A DNA stretch of 64,000 bases, taken from assembly GCF_018130785.1 (NCBI RefSeq), contig NZ_JAFCJT010000001.1:1-64000 (forward strand). The letters run 5' to 3'. The notes below the pieces were generated by a model that was not told where the DNA came from, did not search any database, and saw only the letters and a program-made list of their open reading frames with translations. This document shows, piece after piece, positions 27,756 to 38,934 of the stretch (positions are counted from its first letter, which is position 1; each line of letters starts with the position of its first letter). This DNA comes from Bradyrhizobium liaoningense (GTDB taxonomy: Bacteria; Pseudomonadota; Alphaproteobacteria; Rhizobiales; Xanthobacteraceae). A program made the translations under genes and the position numbers.

Positions 27756-27766
27756 CAGGCCCTCCC

Positions 27767-27826
27767 AACTGGTCCTAAAATAAGACTAGACAGCGCGACG
27801 CGCAACTGGTCTTTTTATAGAACCAG
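27767..27826. promoter_or_regulatory. Probable HxlR operator pair between the regulator and MFS genes
   Basis: The motif AACTGGTC occurs twice (27767-27774 and 27804-27811). The second copy is part of an inverted repeat, CTGGT (27806-27810) and ACCAG (27822-27826), around an AT-rich centre. Two similar sites in a short divergent spacer fit cooperative binding by the HxlR dimer. Confidence 0.5.
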
Positions 27827-27848
27827 ATTGAACGCACCGGAGACGACG

Positions 27849-29105
27849 ATGACGAACGAGAATGCGAGGGCTGGGTTGCGAGACGACCCGGCAGCCGGCG
27901 AGATCGCCGGGCGCGGGCTGTCGCGCCCGATGGCCGTGCTGTTCGCGCTGACCTGCGGCCTGAGCGTCGCCAACGTCTACTTCGCGCAGCCGCTGCTCGA
28001 TGCGATGGCGCCGGATTTCGGCATCGCACCTGCCGCGATCGGCACGGTGATGACTTTCACGCAAGTCGGCTACGCCTTCGGCCTGATCCTGATCGTGCCG
28101 CTCGGCGATCTCTGGGACCGCCGGCGTCTGATCGTCGGCCAGATCACGCTGTCGTCCATCGCCCTGCTCGTCGTCGCAACCGCCTCGCATGCCGCCGTCC
28201 TGCTCGCCGGAATGGCGCTGGTCGGCGTGCTCGCGGTCGTCATCCAGGTCCTGGTCGCCCTCGCCGCGACCATGGCACGCCCAGAAGAGCGCGGCGAGGC
28301 GATCGGCACGGTGACGAGCGGCGTCGTTGCCGGGGTCTTGCTCGCGCGCTTCGCCTCGGGCACGCTCGCCGATATCGGCGGCTGGCGCCTGGTGTATCTC
28401 GTCTCGGCTGGCCTCATGCTCGCCATGGCGGCCCTGCTCCTGCGCGTGCTGCCGCGCGGCCGGCGGACCGTGTTGACCGGATCCTCCTATCTGGCGCTGC
28501 TGCGCTCGACCGCCGCCCTGTTCGTCGAGGAGCGGATCATGCGCGAGCGCGCATTGTTCGCGTTTCTGATCTTCGCAAATCTCAACGTGTTCTGGAACGC
28601 GATCGTGCTGCCGCTTTCCGCGCCTCCGATCTCGTTGTCCCGCACTTCGATCGGGGCCCTCGGGATCGCGGGCGTCGCCGGAGCGCTCGCAGCCCGCAAT
28701 GCCGGCCGCCTCGCCGATCTCGGATGGGGCCAGCGAACCACCGGCCTGTCGTTGCTGCTGATGCTCGCGGCCTGGGTTCCGATCGCCTGCCTGCAAACCT
28801 CGCTCTGGCTCCTCGTGGCCGGCGTGATCATGCTCGATTTTGCGATCCAGGCCGTGCACGTGACCAGCCAGAGCCTGATGGTTGCGGCGCGCCCCGATGC
28901 CGCGAGCCGCCTCGTCGGCGGCTACATGGTGTTTTATTCGATCGGAAGCGCGACCGGCGCGATCGCATCGACGATCGTGTACGCCATGACCGGCTGGATG
29001 GGCGTCTGCATGCTCGGCGCTGGAATCAGCGCCGCGGCGCTGCTGGTCTGGGTCATCACGGCAAGCCGGATCGAGGCGCCCACGGGCTGTGCAGCGATGC
29101 ACTAA
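27849..29105 (+). CDS. MFS transporter (arabinose-efflux/drug-efflux type)
   Basis: 418 aa from the ATG at 27849. About 12 hydrophobic segments are visible, with the MFS signature after TM2 (PLGDLWDRRRLIVG) and the typical N-terminal FALTCGLSVANVYFAQPLLD found in YnfM/arabinose efflux relatives. Expected to export a small toxic compound using proton motive force. Divergent from an HxlR regulator, which is the likely control. Confidence 0.87.
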   Translation: MTNENARAGLRDDPAAGEIAGRGLSRPMAVLFALTCGLSVANVYFAQPLLDAMAPDFGIAPAAIGTVMTFTQVGYAFGLILIVPLGDLWDRRRLIVGQITLSSIALLVVATASHAAVLLAGMALVGVLAVVIQVLVALAATMARPEERGEAIGTVTSGVVAGVLLARFASGTLADIGGWRLVYLVSAGLMLAMAALLLRVLPRGRRTVLTGSSYLALLRSTAALFVEERIMRERALFAFLIFANLNVFWNAIVLPLSAPPISLSRTSIGALGIAGVAGALAARNAGRLADLGWGQRTTGLSLLLMLAAWVPIACLQTSLWLLVAGVIMLDFAIQAVHVTSQSLMVAARPDAASRLVGGYMVFYSIGSATGAIASTIVYAMTGWMGVCMLGAGISAAALLVWVITASRIEAPTGCAAMH

Positions 29106-29185
29106 CGCAGCAGGAATGGAACGAAGACTTGCGCGGATTCCTGCGCTAGCACTGCGCCCGCCGGCTCTGAGACAGGATTCCCACC

Positions 29186-29518
29186 ATGAAACTCCCCGCC
29201 TCCCCCTTCACCGTCACCGACTGGAGCAAGGTCGAGGCCACCACGCATCCCGGCGAGACCGGGCAAGCCCTCTGGCGGACGCTCAATATCGGCGATCTCC
29301 GGGTGCGGATGGTCGAGTATTCGCCGGGCTATCTCGCCGACCATTGGTGCGACCGCGGCCACGTGCTCTACGTGCTCAAGGGCGAGCTCGACTCGGAGCT
29401 GCGCGACGGGCGGAAATTCAAGCTCACCGCGGGGATGAGCTACCAGGTCTCCGATTTCGGCGACGCCGCGCACCGGTCCTCGACGGCCACCGGCGCGACG
29501 CTCTTCATCGTGGACTAA
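29186..29518 (+). CDS. DHCW-motif cupin-fold protein
   Basis: 110 aa. The family motif appears as ADHWCDRGHVLYVLKGEL (about residues 55-72), the cupin barrel region with potential metal ligands His and Cys, followed by SYQVSDFGDAAHRS. These small single-domain cupins have no assigned reaction. The gene stands 80 bases after the MFS gene and may or may not be in the same transcript. Confidence 0.75.
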   Translation: MKLPASPFTVTDWSKVEATTHPGETGQALWRTLNIGDLRVRMVEYSPGYLADHWCDRGHVLYVLKGELDSELRDGRKFKLTAGMSYQVSDFGDAAHRSSTATGATLFIVD

Positions 29519-29783
29519 AGCGCGCGGCGGCCCCTGTTTGCACCGCAAAATAGCAAAGTCCCGCGACGTGCCGGCTCACGGGTGGTGCCTTGAAGTAGCC
29601 CCAAATTCTCGCTATATTGTGATCATCGATACTTGGCCGAACGACTGGGCCGCTTCGCTTCGTTGCACACGGGCGCGCACGCTTCAGATGTCTTCTCCAA
29701 ACATCGACGGAACAGGATCATGGGCGCAATGCTGCGTACCGGTCCACGTGCGTATCCTCTTTAACTAACTAAAGGAATTTCCC

Positions 29784-29993
29784 ATGGCTATGGGCACCGT
29801 GAAGTGGTTCAACACCCAAAAGGGTTATGGTTTCATCCAGCCGGACGACGGCCAGAAGGACGTGTTCGTGCACATCAGCGCGGTCGAGCGCGCCGGCCTC
29901 TCCTCCCTCAACGAGGGTCAAAAGGTCTCGTTCGACATCGTTGCCGACCGCCGCAGCGGCAAGTCGTCGGCTGACAATCTCCGCGTCGGCTAA
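29784..29993 (+). CDS. Cold-shock protein (CspA family)
   Basis: 69 aa. It carries both RNA-binding motifs, KGYGFIQ and DVFVHISAV, in the standard single OB-fold. Start at 29784 has AAAGGAA seven bases upstream; the ATG two codons later is less likely. A leader of roughly 150 bases without genes precedes it, as is common for csp mRNAs, and a strong terminator follows at 30044-30081. Acts as an RNA chaperone; whether it is cold induced cannot be told from sequence. Confidence 0.95.
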   Translation: MAMGTVKWFNTQKGYGFIQPDDGQKDVFVHISAVERAGLSSLNEGQKVSFDIVADRRSGKSSADNLRVG

Positions 29994-30043
29994 CGCCCAC
30001 GCACCGTTCTGACCACGGACGTACCGGCAGAACGTCGAGTTAG

Positions 30044-30081
30044 AAAGTCCCGCGAGCTTCGGTTCGCGGGGCTTTTGTTTT
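30044..30081 (+). terminator. Rho-independent terminator after the cold-shock gene
   Basis: CCCGCGA (30049-30055) pairs with TCGCGGG (30064-30070) around an 8-base loop, extended by AG/CT pairs below, and is followed by TTTTGTTTT. Confidence 0.85.
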
Positions 30082-30113
30082 GGGGTGCAACCGGGCCACG
30101 GCACAAGCGGTGC

Positions 30114-30201
30114 CGTAGGGTGGGCAAAGGCGCGCGCTCTTCGCGCCGTGCCCACCATTTTACCGCGAATGGTGGGCACGCTTCGCTTTGCCCACCCTAC
30201 G
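30114..30201. repeat. Palindromic repeat, CGTAGGGTGGGC family, copy 1
   Basis: Perfect terminal inverted repeats CGTAGGGTGGGCAAAG and CTTTGCCCACCCTACG, with inner arms GTGCCCACCATT and AATGGTGGGCAC. Same family as 49698-49790 and 60115-60209. Placed between the csp terminator and the 3' end of rsmB. Confidence 0.88.
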
Positions 30202-30205
30202 AGGG

Positions 30206-31504
30206 CTATCTCTTCTTCAGCACCGACACGAAAAACCCGTCCGTGCCGGTCCGCCGCGGCGTCATCAGCCAGCCCTCCGGTGATTGCAGCGCGGCGTCCG
30301 CAAACGCCTCCGCCTTGTCCCAGAGCACGCTCGCGGTCTGCTCGGGCGGAACGACTGCGAATTCCGGATGGCGCCCCACGAACGCCCTCACCTGCTCGCC
30401 GTTCTCTTCCGCCAGCACCGAGCAGGTGATGTAGGCAAGGCGGCCGCCGGCCTTGACCAGCGGCACGGCACGCTCCAGCACCCCGGCCTGGTCGCGCAGG
30501 CGGATCTCCAGAGCGCCCGGCCGCATGCGCCATTTGGCGTCCGGATTGCGGCGCCAGGTGCCGGTTCCCGTGCAGGGCGCGTCGATCACGACGAGGTCGG
30601 CGGTGGCGCTGATGTCGGCCAGCGGATCGGCCTCGCCCTTGGGCGTGCGGACATCGGCATTGTGGACGCCGGCGCGCGACAGCCGCTCGTGGATCGGCGC
30701 AAGCTGGCGCTTGTCGCTGTCGGTCGCGATCAGCCGGCCCTTGCCCTGCATCATCGCTGCCAGCGCCAGCGTCTTGCCGCCGGCGCCGGCGCAGAGGTCG
30801 ATCACCTGCTCGCCGGGTTTTGCCGCAGTGAAGCTGGCCGCAAGCTGCGATCCCTCATCCTGAACTTCAACGCCGCCCTTGATGAAATCCTCTTCGGCCT
30901 GGACGCCGGGGTTGCGCGCATCGGCCGAAAGCTCGATGCGCAGGCCGTTTGCGGACCATGGGGTCGGTTTCGCGTGAAGATGAGCAAGCGCCCGCAGCAC
31001 CTTGTCGCGACTGGATTTTAGCGTGTTGACGCGCAGATCGAGCGGTGCCCGGCTCGCCATCGCGGCGGCCTCCGCGGCGCGTTGTTCGCCGAACACTTTT
31101 GCAAAGTACGGGTCGAGCCATTCCGGATAGTCGCCGGCGACCGCAGCCGGTGCGTCCTCCAGGGAGCGCGAGGCCAGCGCGGCCTGCTCGGCCTCGGTCA
31201 GCGGCGCCGGTGCAAACCGGCTGCCGTCGAACAGCGCGCCCATAGTGGCCGCGTCCATGTTGCGCTCGAGGCGGAGCATGCCGATCAGCCGGGCGCGCGC
31301 GGTATCGGCGTCCATCAGGAAGGCGCTCGAGGCATAGCGGCGCAGCACGTCCCAGACGAGGCCGGCGATCGCGGCGCGGTCGCCGGAGCCGGCGAAGCGA
31401 TGCGCGGTGCCCCACTCCTTCAGCGCCTTGGCGGCGGGCACGCGGTCCTTCTCGATGGTGTCGATCAGTTCGATGGCTGCGGACAGCCGGGCAGCGGGAG
31501 TCAT
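30206..31504 (-). CDS. rsmB: RsmB/NOP-family rRNA (cytosine-5) methyltransferase
   Basis: 432 aa. An N-terminal NusB-like helical domain is followed by a SAM-dependent methyltransferase: motif I VIDLCAGAGGKTLAL, motif IV VIDAPCTGTGTWRR with the catalytic-cycle Cys, and motif VI YITCSVLAEENGEQV with the nucleophilic Cys. This is the m5C RNA methyltransferase pattern, most likely 16S rRNA C967. The symbol follows the usual alphaproteobacterial arrangement near guaB and guaA; other RsmB/Nop2 paralogues cannot be ruled out. Confidence 0.85.
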   Translation of the reverse strand: MTPAARLSAAIELIDTIEKDRVPAAKALKEWGTAHRFAGSGDRAAIAGLVWDVLRRYASSAFLMDADTARARLIGMLRLERNMDAATMGALFDGSRFAPAPLTEAEQAALASRSLEDAPAAVAGDYPEWLDPYFAKVFGEQRAAEAAAMASRAPLDLRVNTLKSSRDKVLRALAHLHAKPTPWSANGLRIELSADARNPGVQAEEDFIKGGVEVQDEGSQLAASFTAAKPGEQVIDLCAGAGGKTLALAAMMQGKGRLIATDSDKRQLAPIHERLSRAGVHNADVRTPKGEADPLADISATADLVVIDAPCTGTGTWRRNPDAKWRMRPGALEIRLRDQAGVLERAVPLVKAGGRLAYITCSVLAEENGEQVRAFVGRHPEFAVVPPEQTASVLWDKAEAFADAALQSPEGWLMTPRRTGTDGFFVSVLKKR

Positions 31505-31540
31505 TTGAAATCTTTCAGATCAGGATTGGCGGATAGGCGC

Positions 31541-31963
31541 CTAAATCAGCAACAGCATCTTCAGCGCGAAGTAGATCCACATCGCCAGCAGCACAAGCAC
31601 GCCGGCGAGCCAGATCGTGGAGCGCCGGCCGAGATTGTTTGACGAAACGAAAACGCCGGCGTGCGCGAACCGCGTCACCACGAACACCCAGGACATCAGC
31701 ACGATGAAGAGGTCGGCATGGCGCAAGGGCAGCGCCAGCGCGATCAGCGCGTAGAACAGCACCGGCAATTCGAACTGGTTGCGGTAGCTGTTGGCGAATT
31801 GTGTGGCACCCTTCGGCCAGTTCGGCTCGCCGAGCGCAATGTCGCGGCTCTTGGTCTCGCCGGAGACCAGCGCCTTCCGGCGCCCGAACACCATGCCGAT
31901 CAGGAGCGCGAAGGTGAGACCGACCTGCACGAAGACAGGCAGCAAAACCATTTGGATGGACAT
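31541..31963 (-). CDS. MAPEG-family membrane protein
   Basis: 140 aa from the ATG at 31963 (MSIQMVLLPVFVQ). Four hydrophobic segments and the family pattern NSYRNQFELPVLFYALIAL followed by ARFAHAGVFVSSN-like TRFAHAG identify a MAPEG-like protein, a group that includes glutathione-dependent enzymes of eicosanoid metabolism and many bacterial members of unknown function. It directly precedes rsmB on the same strand, 36 bases away. Confidence 0.8.
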   Translation of the reverse strand: MSIQMVLLPVFVQVGLTFALLIGMVFGRRKALVSGETKSRDIALGEPNWPKGATQFANSYRNQFELPVLFYALIALALPLRHADLFIVLMSWVFVVTRFAHAGVFVSSNNLGRRSTIWLAGVLVLLAMWIYFALKMLLLI

Positions 31964-32121
31964 CGGAACTTTCCCGTAAGGCGGACCGCCGCGGACCGTC
32001 ATTAGCCGCGACTTCTGGCGCTGACAATCAACGAGTTGAACCGGCGTTCCCAATGAGGCGACCAACTGGCGATAGTTAAAGGCGATTTTGCCCCCGTCGG
32101 GCCGCAAGGCGAGAGAGCGCC

Positions 32122-32736
32122 ATGAATTCCCTGATCGGCGTTTTGACCGAATCCGCTGACGGCCGGCTCGGCATCCTGATGTCGGCGCTATCGGGCATCG
32201 CGGCGGCGCTTGCGGTCGCGCTGGCAATGACGGTCTATTTCCGCATGAGCTACCGCAGCTGGCGCGACGTCGTCAGGCACGGCCTCGCCGCTCTGGCCGC
32301 CCTCGCCCTGTTCGCCTTTGCCGCCTACGACATGCGCCACGCGGCGCTGGCCTATCTCGGCCTCAATCCGTCAAAACCCGCGGTCGAGTTCGAGATCCGC
32401 ATGCCAAGGGAGACGTTGACGGCGGTCACCGACAGCCAGATCGAGCTGCACACCGACCGCAACCAGACGCTGGCGCTGATCGACGGCGTACGCGAGCTCG
32501 GCGACGGACGCTCAGTGCTGCGCGGCGCGGTCGCGCTTAACCACCACACCGCAGACCGCGTGCTGGTCGTGAACCTGCCCGGCAAGGGCACGTTTGAATT
32601 CCGCCTCCGCCTGCCCGCCGAGCCGCACCGGTCCGAGCAGTTCGGGCCCTGGCACCTCGCCGACCGCATCGCGTCGCCGGCAACCGGCAGCGTCGCGCCG
32701 CAGGACGCCTACACGATCCGCTATCGCGTGCTTTAA
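32122..32736 (+). CDS. Hypothetical membrane protein with two transmembrane segments
   Basis: 204 aa. Two hydrophobic helices (about 18-40 and 55-70) are followed by a soluble, probably beta-rich domain of 130 residues ending in DAYTIRYRVL. No family recognised. A GAGAG site precedes the ATG. It ends 70 bases before the metallophosphoesterase gene and reads in the same direction. Confidence 0.65.
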   Translation: MNSLIGVLTESADGRLGILMSALSGIAAALAVALAMTVYFRMSYRSWRDVVRHGLAALAALALFAFAAYDMRHAALAYLGLNPSKPAVEFEIRMPRETLTAVTDSQIELHTDRNQTLALIDGVRELGDGRSVLRGAVALNHHTADRVLVVNLPGKGTFEFRLRLPAEPHRSEQFGPWHLADRIASPATGSVAPQDAYTIRYRVL

Positions 32737-32806
32737 ACTTTGTTTCATCGCGATGCATGCGCGCGCCGTCATCGTTCCGACGTGCGACAACGCGTATGCT
32801 GATCGC

Positions 32807-33649
32807 ATGTCCGAATTTCGCCTCACGCAGATTTCCGACACGCATCTCGGCCGGCGCTTCCCCGGCCTGATCGCCAACTTCCAGGCGGTCAGCGCGCACA
32901 TCGACGCCGACAGGCCCGACCTCGTCGTCAACACCGGCGATGTCTCCTTCGACGGCCCCACCGGCCGCGACGATGTCGAATTCGCGAAAGGCCTGCACGA
33001 CGCCCTGCCCGTCGCCTGCCGCTACATTCCCGGCAATCACGACATCGGCGACAATCCGACCGCGATCGGGCCCGCACCCAAGCCGCCGGTCACCGAGGCG
33101 CACCGCCAGCAATTCCGCGACATCATCGGTGAGGATCATTGGTCGTTCGAGGCCGCGGGCTGGTGCTTCATCGGCCTCAACTCGCTGGTGATGCACTCAG
33201 GGCTCGCCTTTGAGGCCGAGCAGTTCGACTGGTTGTCCCGGGAAATGGCGCGCATCAACGGCCGGCCGGTCGCGCTGTTCGTGCACAAGCCGCTCTTTCT
33301 CAACCTGCCCGACGATCCTGAAACCCCCGAGACCTCGATCCGCTACGTGCCGCAGCCCGCACGCGCGCGGCTGATCGAAATGTTCGGGACTATCGACCTT
33401 CGCCTGATCGCCAGCGGCCACGTGCACCAGCGGCGCGACTTCACCTGGCGCCACACCCGCCATGTCTGGGCGCCATCGGCCGGCTTCAGGATCAATGACG
33501 CGCGTCAGGATCGCGTCGCGATCAAGGAAGTCGGTCTCGTGGAATACCGCTTCCGGCCGGACAGTTTTGAGGTCCGCCACGTCAGGGCCGCGGGCCAGGT
33601 CGATGTCGACATCGAGGAGCTCCTCATCCAGATGGGCGGCGAGCACTAG
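32807..33649 (+). CDS. Metallophosphoesterase (calcineurin-like)
   Basis: 280 aa from the ATG at 32807. The five metal-site motifs are present: DTH (SDTHLG), GD (VNTGDVS), GNHD (PGNHDIG), a central His (LFVHKPL) and GHVH (ASGHVHQ). This is the 3',5'-cyclic-nucleotide phosphodiesterase-like (CpdA/Icc) layout, but specificity cannot be read from the motifs. A longer in-frame form starting inside the preceding gene is rejected because the motifs begin right after this Met. Confidence 0.9.
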   Translation: MSEFRLTQISDTHLGRRFPGLIANFQAVSAHIDADRPDLVVNTGDVSFDGPTGRDDVEFAKGLHDALPVACRYIPGNHDIGDNPTAIGPAPKPPVTEAHRQQFRDIIGEDHWSFEAAGWCFIGLNSLVMHSGLAFEAEQFDWLSREMARINGRPVALFVHKPLFLNLPDDPETPETSIRYVPQPARARLIEMFGTIDLRLIASGHVHQRRDFTWRHTRHVWAPSAGFRINDARQDRVAIKEVGLVEYRFRPDSFEVRHVRAAGQVDVDIEELLIQMGGEH

Positions 33650-33663
33650 CCCCCACCGGCCCC

Positions 33664-34005
33664 TTACGCGACGCTCTTGAGATCCTGCTGGATTGCAGCC
33701 AGCAGCGACTGCAGCGCCGCGCTGTTTACGGGCCTGGCCTCAGGGAGCGCGGGCCGGACGTTCGCAGGCTGGACGCTGGCGCTCGGCGCACTGACGGTCT
33801 GGACACTCGCGCGCGGCGCAGCCTTGCCCGGACGTATCGGGAATGGCGGTGGTGGCGCTGGCATCGCGGCTGGCGCGAAATCGCCCTCCTCGTCGACGTG
33901 GACGAACTTGCCATGGATGACGTCGTCGCGACGGCCCATGACGAACAGGGTCGCCCAATAGCCGGCAGCCAACAGGATTACGCTGAAAATACCAATCTCT
34001 AACAT
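33664..34005 (-). CDS. Hypothetical single-pass membrane protein, proline/alanine-rich
   Basis: 113 aa. One N-terminal transmembrane helix (IFSVILLAAGYWATLFVM) is followed by a low-complexity proline/alanine/valine segment and a short amphipathic C-terminal helix (SAALQSLLAAIQQDLKSV). No family recognised; codon use looks coding. Convergent with the metallophosphoesterase gene. Confidence 0.6.
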   Translation of the reverse strand: MLEIGIFSVILLAAGYWATLFVMGRRDDVIHGKFVHVDEEGDFAPAAMPAPPPPFPIRPGKAAPRASVQTVSAPSASVQPANVRPALPEARPVNSAALQSLLAAIQQDLKSVA

Positions 34006-34165
34006 CGCAGCACCTAAAATATGCGCGATGATTCAATGCCTTCGCTCAGCCGTCAATGAACCGACGGTCACACCTGCGGCTTTTGCGGGCAGGTGTGGCC
34101 GATCGGTCACTCTTTGTTAACCATCGATGTCCGGGGTGTGACGCCCCTGCAACTAAGCCTTGCAG

Positions 34166-35188
34166 CTAAACCCTATCCGGCCCGACCCGCACCAGCTGCT
34201 TGCCGAAATTGGCGCCCTTCAGGAGCCCCATGAAGGCGCCGGGCGCGCTCTCCAGGCCCTCGGTGACGAACTCCTTGTACTTGACCTTGCCGTCGCGGAC
34301 CCAACCGGACATGTCGCGCAGGAAGTCGCCATGGCGGCTGGCAAAGTCGGAGACGATGAAGCCGCGGAAGGTGAGCCGCTTGGTCAGCGTCGCGCGCATC
34401 ATGCTTGCGGCCCATTTCGGTGGCTTGGCCTCGGTGTCGTTGTAATGGGCGATCAGGCCGCAGACTGGCACGCGGGCAAACGGATTGAGCAGCGGGAAGA
34501 CCGCTTCGAACACGGCGCCACCGACATTCTCGAAATAGACGTCGATGCCCTTCGCGCAGGCAAACTTCAGCTTCGCGGCGAAATCGGTTTCGCGGTGATC
34601 AAGGCACTCGTCGAAGCCGAGCTCCTTCACGACGTAGTCGCACTTGTCCTTGCCGCCGGCGATGCCGACCGCACGCGCGCCCTTGATCTTCGCGATCTGG
34701 CCGACGGCCGAGCCGACTGCACCGGAGGCGCCGGCGACGACGACGGTCTCGCCTTCCTGCGGCTTGCCGATGTCGAGCAGACCCGTATAGGCGGTCATGC
34801 CGGGCATTCCGAGCACGCCGATGGAGGTCGAGATCGGACCGAGCTTCGGATCAACCTTGATCAGGCCCTTGCCGTTCGAGATCGCGTGCGACTGCCAGCC
34901 CGACCGTATCCGCACGATGTCGCCCTTGGCGAAGTCCGGATTGTTGGAGGCCGCAACCTCGCTGACGGCCTCGCCTTCCATCACGCCGCCGATCGGCACA
35001 GGTGCTGCGTAGGACGGGCCGTCGCTCATGCGTCCGCGCATATAGGGATCGAGCGAGAGCCAGATCGTGCGCAGCAGGACTTCTCCCGCGCCGGGCGTCG
35101 GAATCGCGAATTCCTCGATGCGGAAATCGGACGGCTTTGGCTCGCCGACGGGACGCGCTGCGAGAACGATGCGTTTTGCTTGGGACAT
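34166..35188 (-). CDS. NADP-dependent MDR oxidoreductase (zinc-independent)
   Basis: 340 aa. The nucleotide-binding motif VVVAGASGAVGSAVGQIAK and the N-terminal IWLSLDPYMRGRMSD place it with leukotriene B4 12-hydroxydehydrogenase/CurA-type medium-chain reductases, which reduce alpha,beta-unsaturated ketones with NADPH. No zinc-ligand cysteines are present, as expected for this group. Single gene, with a palindromic repeat between it and guaB. Confidence 0.88.
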   Translation of the reverse strand: MSQAKRIVLAARPVGEPKPSDFRIEEFAIPTPGAGEVLLRTIWLSLDPYMRGRMSDGPSYAAPVPIGGVMEGEAVSEVAASNNPDFAKGDIVRIRSGWQSHAISNGKGLIKVDPKLGPISTSIGVLGMPGMTAYTGLLDIGKPQEGETVVVAGASGAVGSAVGQIAKIKGARAVGIAGGKDKCDYVVKELGFDECLDHRETDFAAKLKFACAKGIDVYFENVGGAVFEAVFPLLNPFARVPVCGLIAHYNDTEAKPPKWAASMMRATLTKRLTFRGFIVSDFASRHGDFLRDMSGWVRDGKVKYKEFVTEGLESAPGAFMGLLKGANFGKQLVRVGPDRV

Positions 35189-35286
35189 GGCTTCCTCCGA
35201 ATTGTGTTTCGGCGTGAACGGAAGCGGAGCAAGCGAGGCGCGTCAATACAAAAGCGGTGGCGTGAAAGGTCGCGGACGCGACGCGC

Positions 35287-35427
35287 CTCTCGTGTCCCGG
35301 ACGCGCTGCGGCACGCAGTGACGCTGCGCAGAGCCGGGACACACGCGGCTTGCACGCCCGGCGACATGGGCCCCGGCTCTGCAGCGCGTCACCGAAGAGG
35401 TGCTGCGCCGCGTCCGGGGCACGAGAG
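35287..35427. repeat. Intergenic palindromic repeat (CTCTCGTGTCCCGGACGCG type)
   Basis: Outer arms CTCTCGTGTCCCGGACGCG and CGCGTCCGGGGCACGAGAG are near-perfect complements; inner arms (GCAGAGCCGGG and CCCCGGCTCTGC) form a second hairpin. It fills most of the gap between the MDR oxidoreductase start and the guaB stop. Confidence 0.75.
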
Positions 35428-35451
35428 TGCTGCTAGAGGCGCGACCGAGGA

Positions 35452-37417
<1,966 letters not shown>

Positions 37418-38908
37418 ATGGTCGACAAGCAACGCGTCATTCCGCTGATCGTGGCCACTGCTCTCTTCATGGAGAACATGGACTCGACGGTGATCGCCAC
37501 CTCGCTGCCTGCGATCGCGGCCGACATCGGCACCAGCCCGCTGACGCTCAAGCTTGCCATCACCTCCTATCTGCTGTCGCTCGCGGTGTTCATCCCGGCG
37601 AGCGGCTGGACCGCGGACCGGTTCGGCGCGCGCATGGTGTTCGCGATCGCGGTCGGCGTGTTCATGGTCGGCTCGGTCGGCTGCGCGCTCTCGACCTCCG
37701 TCACCGATTTCGTATTCGCCCGCATCCTTCAGGGCATGGGCGGGGCGATGATGACGCCGGTCGGGCGTCTCGTGCTGCTGCGCTCGGTCGACAAGAGCGC
37801 ACTGGTCAACGCCATGGCGTGGGTGACGGTCCCTGCCCTCATTGGTCCCGTGATCGGCCCGCCGCTCGGCGGCTTCATCACGACCTATGCGTCATGGCAC
37901 TGGATCTTCCTGATCAACATTCCGATCGGGCTGCTCGGCATCTTCATGGCCTTGCGGTTCATAGATCCCATCAAGAGCGAGACGCGGGAACCGTTCGATC
38001 TCTACGGCATGGTGCTCGCAGGCATTGGCCTTGCCGGCATCGCGTTCGGTCTCTCCGTTGCCGGGCTCAACCTTCTGCCCTGGAGCACGGTCGCGGCCCT
38101 GGTCGTGGGCGGTGCGATCTCGATGACACTGTATGTCCTGCACGCCCGGCGGACGGGTTCGCCGGTGCTGGACTTTGCGCTCCTGAAGCTGCCAACGCTG
38201 CGCGCGGCCGTTTTCGGCGGCTTCATGTTCCGGCTGGGCATCGGCGCGCTGCCGTTCCTGCTTCCGCTGTTGATGCAGATCGGATTCGGGCTGACGCCGT
38301 TCCATTCCGGCCTGGTCACCTTCGCCTCCTCACTCGGCGCCATGGGCATGAAGACGCTGGCCGCGCGCATCATCCGTACCTTCGGCTTCCGCAATCTGAT
38401 GACGGTGAATGCGGTCGTCAGCGCGTTCTTCCTCGGCGTCTGCGCGCTGTTCACGGTGACGACGCCGCTGCTGATCATCATGGTAATCCTGGTGGTCGGC
38501 GGCTTCTTCCGCTCGCTCGAGTTCACCGCGATCAACACGGTGGCCTATGCCGACGTCGAGCCCCCACAGATGAGCCGCGCCACCACGCTCGTCAGCGTCA
38601 ACCAGCAGCTCGCGGTCTCCGCCGGCGTCGCGGTCGGCGCGGCCTGCGTGGAAACGACGATGTGGTTCAACCACGTCAGCGAGATCGACGCCACCGTGTT
38701 CGCGCCGGCCTTCGTCGTGATCGCGCTGACTTCGGCGGCGTCGAGCTGGTTCTTCTGGCAGATGCCCGCCGACGCCGGCCACGAGATCTCCGGCCGCAAG
38801 GCGGTGGACATTTCCAGCCGCAAGGGTGCCGCCAAGAGTGCAGCGACCGCCGCCGTCAAGACGGCGACGGAGGATACCCAGGACGTGCGCGATCAGCGGC
38901 TCGGCTAG
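37418..38908 (+). CDS. DHA2-type MFS drug efflux transporter
   Basis: 496 aa from the ATG at 37418 (MVDKQRVIPLIVA). The sequence ALFMENMDSTVIATSLPAIAADIG is the TM1 signature of the 14-TM EmrB/QacA family, and the GWTADRFGARMVF loop and PVIGPPLGGFI motif C mark an antiporter. The last 40 residues are a charged cytoplasmic tail rich in Lys and Ala. Substrate unknown; no regulator is adjacent. Confidence 0.88.
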   Translation: MVDKQRVIPLIVATALFMENMDSTVIATSLPAIAADIGTSPLTLKLAITSYLLSLAVFIPASGWTADRFGARMVFAIAVGVFMVGSVGCALSTSVTDFVFARILQGMGGAMMTPVGRLVLLRSVDKSALVNAMAWVTVPALIGPVIGPPLGGFITTYASWHWIFLINIPIGLLGIFMALRFIDPIKSETREPFDLYGMVLAGIGLAGIAFGLSVAGLNLLPWSTVAALVVGGAISMTLYVLHARRTGSPVLDFALLKLPTLRAAVFGGFMFRLGIGALPFLLPLLMQIGFGLTPFHSGLVTFASSLGAMGMKTLAARIIRTFGFRNLMTVNAVVSAFFLGVCALFTVTTPLLIIMVILVVGGFFRSLEFTAINTVAYADVEPPQMSRATTLVSVNQQLAVSAGVAVGAACVETTMWFNHVSEIDATVFAPAFVVIALTSAASSWFFWQMPADAGHEISGRKAVDISSRKGAAKSAATAAVKTATEDTQDVRDQRLG

Positions 38909-38934
38909 GGCCGACGGTCGACGGCAACACACGG

